Assembly (NCBI GenBank): GCA_947453015.1
Contig: CANGFL010000064.1
Location: 1 to 7,201 of the forward strand
From: Oxalobacteraceae bacterium
GTDB taxonomy: Bacteria > Pseudomonadota > Gammaproteobacteria > Burkholderiales > Burkholderiaceae_D
Length of the DNA stretch: 7,201 nt
Direction: 5' to 3'
Under the pieces are notes generated by a model that saw only the letters and a program-made list of their open reading frames with translations, ran no database searches and was not told where the DNA came from. Position numbers and translations under genes: made by a program. Positions 1 to 5,477 of this stretch are shown piece by piece; position 1 is the stretch's first letter, and the number at the start of each line of letters is the position of its first letter.

Positions 1-165
1 AGTTGGTCTGTACAACACAAGCTAGATTATTTTTTATGGGCTGAAAAAGCTGTGACTGCGATGGGTAACGTTAACCCAACATTACTCGCCGTATTTGCGG
101 CAGAAATTGAAAATTCTAAGCTGGCTGTTTCATCACGAACTGGTTCGGCCAAAGTAGCGAATTAA
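1..165 (+). CDS. 3' end of an unrecognised protein (partial, 54 residues visible)
   Basis: Frame 1 is open from the first base to a TAA at 163-165, while the other two plus frames close early. The visible C-terminus begins SWSVQHKLDYFLWAEKAV and ends SRTGSAKVAN. It looks like an amphipathic helical stretch followed by a polar, probably disordered tail. I see no motif that assigns it to a family and do not name a function. Support for its being a real gene is the single open frame and the strong terminator that begins about 45 bases after the stop. It lies tail-to-tail with the TRAP binding-protein gene, so it need not share that gene's role. The upstream part is outside the window. Confidence 0.6.
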   Translation, partial: SWSVQHKLDYFLWAEKAVTAMGNVNPTLLAVFAAEIENSKLAVSSRTGSAKVAN

Positions 166-210
166 TGTCGCTGTCGTTTTTGTTGGTCAGCGTATTGAAC
201 GATCCCTTCA

Positions 211-250
211 AATAAAAAAAGCCCGGAGAGTTCATCCGGGCTTTTTTATT
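211..250. terminator. Bidirectional rho-independent terminator
   Basis: A perfect GC-rich stem, GCCCGG (221-226) with CCGGGC (236-241), encloses a 9-base loop. It is flanked by seven A (214-220) and six T (242-247), so a U-tract follows the hairpin on either strand. It lies between the plus-strand fragment ending at 165 and the minus-strand TRAP gene ending at 270 and can end both transcripts. Confidence 0.92.
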
Positions 251-269
251 CCACGTATTTTCAATCGGA

Positions 270-1289
270 TTATTTGGAGGCAGCTTTTGCCTCATCCAAT
301 AAGCGTTTGCCATCAAACCCTTTGCTAGTCACTTCTTTAACCCATTCTTCAGCGACGCTAGCGGTGGCTGCTTCCCAGCGTTTTATTTCGGCTGCTGGCA
401 ACGTGTAGAAGGTATTTTTGCGCGATTCGGCTGACTTGCGTCCCGGTGCGATATCGTCAACAAACACTTTGCCCACCCAGGCCGACATCTCTGGGCCGCT
501 ATTAGCATCAATCACTTTTTTCAACTCAGGTGGCAAGCTGTCGTACTTAGCCTGATTCATTGCAAACACAAAAGCGGTATTCGACATTTGTGCTTCGCCA
601 GGTGCGCCTTCGGTATGAAATTTTGCGATTTCTTCAAATTTCATCGTAGGGATAACTTCCCAAGGAATCATCGCTCCATCAATCACACCTTTAGAAAGTG
701 CTTCTGCAGCCTGCGGCAGTGGCATAGGTACAGGTGTAGCTCCGAGTGCAGCGACCATTTTTGATGCTTGACGATTTGGTGCGCGTATTTTCAAGCCTTT
801 GAAATCATCAATAGTTTTGATTTGCTTTTTTGTCGTGTGCAGTAGTGCGCCATCATGCAAGTGAAACAAAATGGGTTTCACGCCTTTGTATTCAGCGGTC
901 GCGTTTTTCATCGCGTAATTCCACAAGCCGCGACTAGCGCGCTCAGAGTCTTGCACCATGAAAGGTAACTCGAAAGCCTCTGTCACAAGAAAGCGCCCTG
1001 CCTGATAGCCTGGCACGGTCCAGACGATATCCACTACGCCATCTTTCGCTTGATCAAACAGCTGTGGTGGTGAGCCGCCCATTTGCATAGAGGGATAGAT
1101 CTGGCATTTGAGTTTACCCGCCGATTCTTTTTCTATCTTGGCGCACCAAGGCACCATAAAATTCTTGTGAGCTGTAGAGCCTGCTGGCAGAAAATGATGA
1201 ACCTTCAGCGTAATCGTCTGCGCAGAGACCAGTACTGGCAGCAAGCAGGCCATCAGAACGAGTAATGCACGTGGAAATAATAGTTTCAT
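270..1289 (-). CDS. dctP: TRAP transporter periplasmic solute-binding protein, DctP family
   Basis: This 339-residue protein has the usual length of the TRAP binding (P) subunit, which captures an organic acid in the periplasm and hands it to the DctQ/DctM membrane pair. Residues 1-23 form a Sec signal peptide (MK, a hydrophobic core, then VSA before Gln24). The mature part starts with the family-typical strand ITLKVHHFLPAGS. The segment DDFKGLKIRAPN (161-172) carries Arg169, the position that in this family usually pairs with the ligand carboxylate, followed by GATPVPMP (183-190) and the conserved GVIDGAMIPW region (201-210). The ATG at 1289 is preceded by a weak purine-rich AAGAGAG and gives a complete signal peptide. 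It is transcribed away from paaH and ends at the terminator at 211-250, so it appears to be a single-gene unit with no dctQ or dctM. The ligand is unknown. An aromatic acid is a possibility from context only, given that a TRAP system for 4-chlorobenzoate has been described. Confidence 0.93.
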   Translation of the reverse strand: MKLLFPRALLVLMACLLPVLVSAQTITLKVHHFLPAGSTAHKNFMVPWCAKIEKESAGKLKCQIYPSMQMGGSPPQLFDQAKDGVVDIVWTVPGYQAGRFLVTEAFELPFMVQDSERASRGLWNYAMKNATAEYKGVKPILFHLHDGALLHTTKKQIKTIDDFKGLKIRAPNRQASKMVAALGATPVPMPLPQAAEALSKGVIDGAMIPWEVIPTMKFEEIAKFHTEGAPGEAQMSNTAFVFAMNQAKYDSLPPELKKVIDANSGPEMSAWVGKVFVDDIAPGRKSAESRKNTFYTLPAAEIKRWEAATASVAEEWVKEVTSKGFDGKRLLDEAKAASK

Positions 1290-1357
1290 TAGACTCTCTT
1301 TGACTAAGGGTGAGTTTCAAATCCGGCAAGTGCTCGATCGCACAGCGACTGGCAGCC

Positions 1358-1372
1358 GTTTATTACATAAAC
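1358..1372. promoter_or_regulatory. 15-bp perfect dyad, candidate operator between dctP and paaH
   Basis: GTTTAT (1358-1363) and ATAAAC (1367-1372) form perfect 6-base inverted arms around TAC. The size and AT-rich arms suit a dimeric regulator in a divergent intergenic region. It lies 69 bases upstream of the dctP start codon and 141 bases upstream of the paaH start. I cannot name the regulator, and a chance dyad of this size is possible. Confidence 0.3.
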
Positions 1373-1390
1373 TAGACGTAAAGCGACCAC

Positions 1391-1396
1391 ATTGTA
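1391..1396 (-). promoter_or_regulatory. Possible -10 element for dctP
   Basis: On the minus strand this reads TACAAT, five of six bases of the sigma70 -10 consensus, about 100 bases before the dctP start codon. No convincing -35 element lies at the proper distance (the bases there read CGTCTG), so the call is weak. If it is used, the dyad at 1358-1372 lies just downstream of transcription start, a position suited to repression. Confidence 0.2.
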
Positions 1397-1422
1397 GTAC
1401 AGCCTGCGCCGAGCAGACGCTT

Positions 1423-1432
1423 GAAATATCGA
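1423..1432 (+). repeat. GAAATATCGA motif, copy 1 (upstream of paaH)
   Basis: This ten-base string occurs exactly once here and once, in the same orientation relative to the downstream gene, upstream of boxD (7146-7155, minus strand). It ends 81 bases before the paaH ATG and lies just upstream of the candidate -35 at 1440. In both copies a T-rich stretch follows. It may be a shared regulatory site for the two benzoate-pathway units, but this rests on two occurrences only. Confidence 0.35.
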
Positions 1433-1439
1433 CTTAATT

Positions 1440-1467
1440 TTTACGTTCAATTGAGTGCTGCGATAAT
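1440..1467 (+). promoter_or_regulatory. paaH: Candidate sigma70 promoter for paaH
   Basis: TTTACG (1440-1445, four of six matches to TTGACA) is separated by 16 bases from GATAAT (1462-1467, five of six matches to TATAAT). Transcription would start near 1474, leaving a leader of about 40 bases before the ATG at 1514, with AGGA at 1503-1506 as ribosome binding site. The 8-base palindrome TCAATTGA (1447-1454) lies within the spacer and could be part of an operator. Confidence 0.42.
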
Positions 1468-1513
1468 GTTGCTGCTTTCCACAACTTTAAATTTATTCGT
1501 TTAGGATTTTCGA

Positions 1514-3040
1514 ATGTCAGAAGCGCTTGCGGTAACTAGTGTGATCGGTGTGGTGGGAAGTGGCGCCATGGGTACAGGTATAGCGCAGGTGGCTGCAGTT
1601 GCAGGCCACACGGTGCTGTTATTCGATGCGCGCGATGGTGCTGCGCAAGCAGCCTGCGATGCAATACGCAAAGTATTCACCAGCTTGGTCGACAAAGGAC
1701 GCATGACGTCCGAGCAGGCCACTGCGGCAGCGTCACGGCTGCATGCTGCTGCATCGTTAAACGAATTTAAACAAGCTGCATTAGTCGTCGAGGCAATCGT
1801 AGAAAATCTTGAGGCGAAGCAGCAGTTGTTTGCGTCGCTTGAAGCGATTGTTAGCAGCGACTGCGTGTTGGCGACCAATACATCATCGATATCGATTACA
1901 TCCATCGCGGCCAAATTGAACCATCCATCGCGTTTGGTGGGTATGCATTTCTTTAATCCCGTGCCCTTGATGGCACTGGTAGAAGTGATTAGTGGTTTAG
2001 CGACGTCACCTGCGGTTGCTGATTGTATTGATGCCACGGCTAAAGCTTGGGGTAAATTGCCGGTGCGGGCGACGTCTACGCCTGGTTTCATCGTTAATCG
2101 AGTCGCACGTCCATTCTATGCAGAAGCCTTGCGTCTCTTGCTTGAACAAGCGGCTGAGCCTGCATCGATTGATGCAGTGATGCGAGAGTCGGGTGGCTTT
2201 CGCATGGGACCATTCGAGCTGATGGACCTGATTGGACATGATGTGAATTTCGCTGTCACTCAATCAGTGTTTGAGGCTTATTACAATGATCCGCGATTTA
2301 CACCGTCAATCATTCAAAAAGAACTGTTGAATGCCGGATATTTAGGTCGCAAATCTGGTCGAGGTTTTTATTCGTATGGACCGGATATGTCTGCACCTAT
2401 ACCTCAGCAGCAGATCGATTGCACCTATAGCGGCACGCCTTCTTTCTTGCGTAATTCACCTGCGGCAGAAGCAATCGCTGCGCGACTCAGCGCCGCTGGT
2501 CATGCGATTGAATGGCATCAAGCAAACGGAGATGACACGCCCCTCATCACACTGCATGGCGCATCGCTGTATTTAACCGATGGACGTAGCGCGACTGTGC
2601 GTGCATCAGAATCAGGTCACTCCGACACCATGGTGGTGGATTTGGCATTCGATAGTCAAACGTGTACGCGTTTGGCAGTAGCCGTGGCGGATCAGTGTTC
2701 ACCTGCTGCGCAAACGGCATTGATAGGTGTGCTGCAGGCGGCTGGCTATCGCGTTACGTTGCTGCGTGATGTGCCGGGCATGGTGGTGATGCGTACCGTA
2801 GCCATGTTGGCGAATGAAGCGGCCGATGCCGTTAATCAAGGTGTATGCAATGCAGCGGATGCTAATTTGGCGATGCAAAAGGGAGTTAACTATCCCATTG
2901 GACCGCTGGCATGGGCAGAGCGTATAGGACTTGCTGTTGTGATGCGCGTTCTACAAAATTTAGCCGCAGAATATGGTGAAGATCGTTATCGTGTTTCACC
3001 GTTAATTCGTCGTAAAGTTGCTGGCGGTTCGACGTTTTAA
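1514..3040 (+). CDS. paaH: 3-hydroxyadipyl-CoA dehydrogenase, PaaH/PaaC type
   Basis: The 508-residue protein is an NAD-dependent L-3-hydroxyacyl-CoA dehydrogenase; in this context it should oxidise 3-hydroxyadipyl-CoA to 3-oxoadipyl-CoA, a step shared by the phenylacetate and box benzoate routes. The N-terminal Rossmann domain has GSGAMG at 15-20 (GxGxxG). By spacing relative to the well-studied mitochondrial enzyme, the catalytic set is Ser124 (in TNTSS), His145 (in MHFFNPVP), Glu157 and Asn195 (in GFIVNR). The first C-terminal dimerisation domain runs about 191-290, then comes a poorly conserved linker, then a second 3HCDH C-terminal domain (about 419-502, beginning DVPGMVVMRTVAMLANEAAD). 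This duplicated C-terminus and the roughly 500-residue length mark the PaaH type rather than short fatty-acid enzymes or FadB fusions. AGGA lies seven bases before the ATG. Its TAA directly abuts the stop of the convergent hydrolase gene. Confidence 0.93.
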   Translation: MSEALAVTSVIGVVGSGAMGTGIAQVAAVAGHTVLLFDARDGAAQAACDAIRKVFTSLVDKGRMTSEQATAAASRLHAAASLNEFKQAALVVEAIVENLEAKQQLFASLEAIVSSDCVLATNTSSISITSIAAKLNHPSRLVGMHFFNPVPLMALVEVISGLATSPAVADCIDATAKAWGKLPVRATSTPGFIVNRVARPFYAEALRLLLEQAAEPASIDAVMRESGGFRMGPFELMDLIGHDVNFAVTQSVFEAYYNDPRFTPSIIQKELLNAGYLGRKSGRGFYSYGPDMSAPIPQQQIDCTYSGTPSFLRNSPAAEAIAARLSAAGHAIEWHQANGDDTPLITLHGASLYLTDGRSATVRASESGHSDTMVVDLAFDSQTCTRLAVAVADQCSPAAQTALIGVLQAAGYRVTLLRDVPGMVVMRTVAMLANEAADAVNQGVCNAADANLAMQKGVNYPIGPLAWAERIGLAVVMRVLQNLAAEYGEDRYRVSPLIRRKVAGGSTF

Positions 3041-3814
3041 TTACTGCTGAGCGATGAATTGCGATACCGCTTTGATTAACGCTTCCGGTTGATCGCGATG
3101 GGGTGAGTGTCCGCAATCAGCTAACGCGAGCACAGTGGTATGGGGTAAGTGGACTTTTATGTCGCGGATTTGGCGTAGGGTTCCATACTCATCTTGTTCA
3201 CCTTGAATAGCCAGTAGTGGGCAACGAATCGATGATAAGTTTGATTCAATTGACCAGTCGCGAAATGCAGGACTGAGCCAGGCATCATTCCATCCGTAAA
3301 AAGCAGAATCTACATCGTCATGATAGCGCGCGAGTTTGTCGCGTAGTCCACCGTGCTGATAAGCCTCACGTGCTTCAGTAATGCTGCTAATGCTGATGTC
3401 TTCCACCATGATGTGGGGTGCGACAACAATCGCGCCTGCGCACTCAGCTGTCAATTTAGAGGCGTATAGCAACGCAATCGAGCCGCCATCACTGTGACCA
3501 AACAACCAAGGCTGTTTTACATTCAGTGTCGATAGCAGAGCAGGCAAAACGTCCCATGCTTGTTGATGCATGAAATCTTTACCCCAGTGTTCATCAGAAG
3601 CTCGTGCTGTTGAAGAGCCATACCCAGGGCGGGAATACACTAATCCGCGTAACTGTTAGCGGCGGCATAGTGTGTCGGGAAATTCTTTCCACAGTGCGAC
3701 CGAACCTAAACCTTCGTGCAAAAAAACCATGACGGGTGCAGACGGGTTGGTGTCACCTACCCATTGATATTCAATCCGGATATCATGGTTGTTCCAGCGT
3801 AGCGCTGCAAGCAT
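3041..3814 (-). pseudogene. Alpha/beta hydrolase interrupted by an in-frame TAA (possible lactone/ester hydrolase of the benzoate cluster)
   Basis: Reading from the ATG at 3814 gives 52 codons (MLAALRWNNHDIRIEYQW at the start, FLHEGLGS at 31-38, ending LCRR), then TAA at 3656-3658. The same frame then continues without any shift as QLRGLVYSRPGYGSS to the natural stop at 3041. Both halves together make a normal hydrolase of about 257 residues. HEGLGS is the usual oxyanion-hole loop. The nucleophile is Ser108 in GHSDGG; Asp208 (GEQDEYG) and His236 (DCGHSPH) complete the triad. A product begun at the GTG at 3640 would keep the triad but lose the first strands and the oxyanion loop, so it is probably inactive. 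The gene starts 17 bases after the ligase stop with no clear ribosome binding site, which suggests translational coupling. Hydrolases of this type accompany box genes and have been proposed to be lactone hydrolases; their substrate is uncertain. The stop may be a real mutation or a base error. Confidence 0.82.
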
Positions 3815-3831
3815 AGACGAACCCAACAATT

Positions 3832-5385
3832 TTACAATTCACGTAAGCGGAAGCGTTGTATCTTACCCGTTGCCGTTTTAGGCAGATCATCAACAAATAC
3901 TATTTCGCGCGGATATTTATGCGGCGTAAGACGAGTTTTTACAAAGGTTTTTAATTCAACTTCCATGCCGCTGACATCGTGATTTTTGTCGCGCAATACG
4001 ACGTAGGCAATCGTTTTAATTAAACCTTGCCCATCGGATTTGCCGACGACAGCGCATTCCAATACGGCGTCATGACCCATCAATGCAGATTCCACTTCTA
4101 TCGGTGAGACATACTGGCCACTGACTTTCAGCATGTCGTCACTGCGACCAGCGTAAATGTAGTAACCCTCTTCGTCGAGAATATATTTATCGCCGCTCTT
4201 TACCCATGGCCCTTGAAAGGTGGCGATTGATTTAGTGCGATCGGTCCAATACAGGTGCGCAGCGCTCGGACCTTTTATATAGAGATCACCGACATTGCCC
4301 ACCGATACGGCATGACCTAACTCATCGCGCAATTCCATTTCATAACCCGGCACAGGTGTACCTGTCGTGCCGTAACGAACGCGACCTGATCGATTCGATA
4401 AAAAGATGTGCAGCATTTCGGTGGATCCGAGACCATCCAACACATCACAACCAAAATTCGCACTGAATTTTTCACCGATTTCGCGTGGTAGCGCTTCACC
4501 GGCTGATGCACATAGTCGCAGAGCGACGTCAGATTGTTTAGGTAAATCAGCGGCAGCTAGCATGGCGACATACAAGGTAGGTACGCCATAAAAAATAGTG
4601 GGTTGATGATTGACTAAGCGATCGAATACAGAAGTCGGTGTTGCCCGTTCAGCCATTAATATCGTGGATGCACCGACAGAGAGCGGGAAAGTCAGCGCGT
4701 TACCCAAGCCATATGCAAAAAATAATTTTGCGGCAGAAAAAACGACATCATCTTCAGTCAAGCCCAGTACAGGCTTGCCGTACAGTTCGGCAGTCCAATA
4801 CAAATTAGCGTGGGTATGCACAGCCCCTTTGGGTTGCCCAGTCGAGCCACTGGAATACAACCAAAAGGCAAATTGATCAGCATGCGTATCAGCATGTTGA
4901 TCGATAGTCAGTGGATTTGCGTTGAGCAGAACGCTGAAAGAAATTTCGGCGCTGGTTGCGGCTTGACCTGTTACCACGACGGGAATCGTCTGATTCGACA
5001 GTGTTAACGCTTCTTTCACCGTAGGGAGTAAAGCCTCCGATACAACAATCATCTTTGCTTCACTATGCTTGATCATGTAAGCATAATTATCAGCGGGTAG
5101 CAGAGTGTTGACGGGAACGGGAATCACGCCAGCAAACAGTGCACCCAAAAATGCAACTGGCATGTCAACGCTGTCGTGCATGACCAGCAGAATGCGTTGT
5201 TCAGGTTGTATGCCATGGTCGAGTAAACCTGCGGCGAACTGACGAACTTTCAAATCAAGTTCGCCATAACTTAATTCACGATGATCATCACGAAAGGCGA
5301 GTTTATTTTTTCTGCCTTGATTAAGCGTCAGAATATGATGCGCGAAATTAAAGCGCTGCGGTAAATCAGCGTGCTGTGTGGTCAT
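3832..5385 (-). CDS. bclA: Benzoate-CoA ligase (AMP-forming)
   Basis: This 517-residue member of the ANL adenylating superfamily activates benzoate with ATP and CoA to benzoyl-CoA, AMP and pyrophosphate in the cytoplasm, the entry step of the box pathway. Motifs appear in order: the phosphate-binding loop YSSGSTGQPKG (177-187); KLFFAYGLGNA (220-230), a segment typical of benzoate-CoA ligases near the aryl pocket; GLGSTEMLHIF (318-328); SGDK (397-400, ribose-binding Asp399); the hinge YAGRSDDMLKVSG (411-423); and the adenylation lysine Lys508 in LPKTATGK (501-508). The length matches the family. The ATG at 5385 has a strong GGGGGAG site eight bases or so upstream. It follows boxD by 92 bases on the same strand, and the hydrolase follows it by 17 bases. 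Neighbouring boxD argues for benzoate over hydroxybenzoates, though related aryl acids cannot be excluded. Confidence 0.93.
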   Translation of the reverse strand: MTTQHADLPQRFNFAHHILTLNQGRKNKLAFRDDHRELSYGELDLKVRQFAAGLLDHGIQPEQRILLVMHDSVDMPVAFLGALFAGVIPVPVNTLLPADNYAYMIKHSEAKMIVVSEALLPTVKEALTLSNQTIPVVVTGQAATSAEISFSVLLNANPLTIDQHADTHADQFAFWLYSSGSTGQPKGAVHTHANLYWTAELYGKPVLGLTEDDVVFSAAKLFFAYGLGNALTFPLSVGASTILMAERATPTSVFDRLVNHQPTIFYGVPTLYVAMLAAADLPKQSDVALRLCASAGEALPREIGEKFSANFGCDVLDGLGSTEMLHIFLSNRSGRVRYGTTGTPVPGYEMELRDELGHAVSVGNVGDLYIKGPSAAHLYWTDRTKSIATFQGPWVKSGDKYILDEEGYYIYAGRSDDMLKVSGQYVSPIEVESALMGHDAVLECAVVGKSDGQGLIKTIAYVVLRDKNHDVSGMEVELKTFVKTRLTPHKYPREIVFVDDLPKTATGKIQRFRLREL

Positions 5386-5393
5386 GCGTTTGT

Positions 5394-5400
5394 CTCCCCC
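5394..5400 (-). promoter_or_regulatory. bclA: Strong Shine-Dalgarno site of the benzoate-CoA ligase
   Basis: The minus strand reads GGGGGAG, containing GGAG eight bases before the ATG at 5385. It is the best ribosome binding site in the operon and settles the start codon. The foot of the hairpin at 5401-5429 lies directly next to it. Confidence 0.75.
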
Positions 5401-5429
5401 AGCCGGCGTTATTTTTTATGTGCCTGGCT
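5401..5429 (-). other. bclA: Hairpin immediately upstream of the ligase ribosome binding site
   Basis: In the minus-strand transcript AGCC-A-GGC (5429-5422) can pair with GCCGGCT (5407-5401), giving a seven-pair stem with one bulged A and a 14-base A-rich loop. It ends exactly where the ligase Shine-Dalgarno begins. It does not pair with the site, so it may keep it exposed or protect a processed 5' end; function is inferred only. Confidence 0.35.
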
Positions 5430-5448
5430 TTGAACCGATATTCAGATC

Positions 5449-5468
5449 ATGGCTGTTTTTTCAGCCAT
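5449..5468 (-). other. Perfect hairpin in the boxD-ligase gap
   Basis: ATGGCTG (5449-5455) and CAGCCAT (5462-5468) form a perfect 7-base inverted repeat around a loop of six T on the plus strand (six A in the operon transcript). It begins ten bases after the boxD stop. No U-tract follows on the minus strand, so it is not a standard intrinsic terminator; it may protect the boxD mRNA 3' end or act as a processing or attenuation site. Confidence 0.45.
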
Positions 5469-5477
5469 TCATGTCGT

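Noticed and set aside
116..316. 66-codon minus-strand open frame at the left end
   Set aside because: It runs through the terminator hairpin and overlaps the end of dctP in another frame; no ribosome binding site or motif.
1501..2091. 196-codon open frame on the minus strand opposite paaH
   Set aside because: It lies antisense to the well-supported NAD-binding domain of paaH, has low-complexity Ala/Thr/Ser-rich content and no recognisable motif; a shadow of paaH codon usage.
3041..3640. Treating the hydrolase as an intact 199-residue gene starting at GTG 3640
   Set aside because: The start would cut into the conserved RGLVYSRPGYG region, has only a weak site upstream, and the missing oxyanion-loop part is present in frame just upstream of a TAA, so a broken gene is the better reading.
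4610..5007. Overlapping plus-strand open frames opposite the ligase
   Set aside because: Antisense to conserved ligase motifs; the translations show no domain or repeat.
5449..5468. Intrinsic terminator between boxD and the ligase
   Set aside because: The stem is perfect but the T-run is in the loop and no U-tract follows on the minus strand, so standard termination is not expected.
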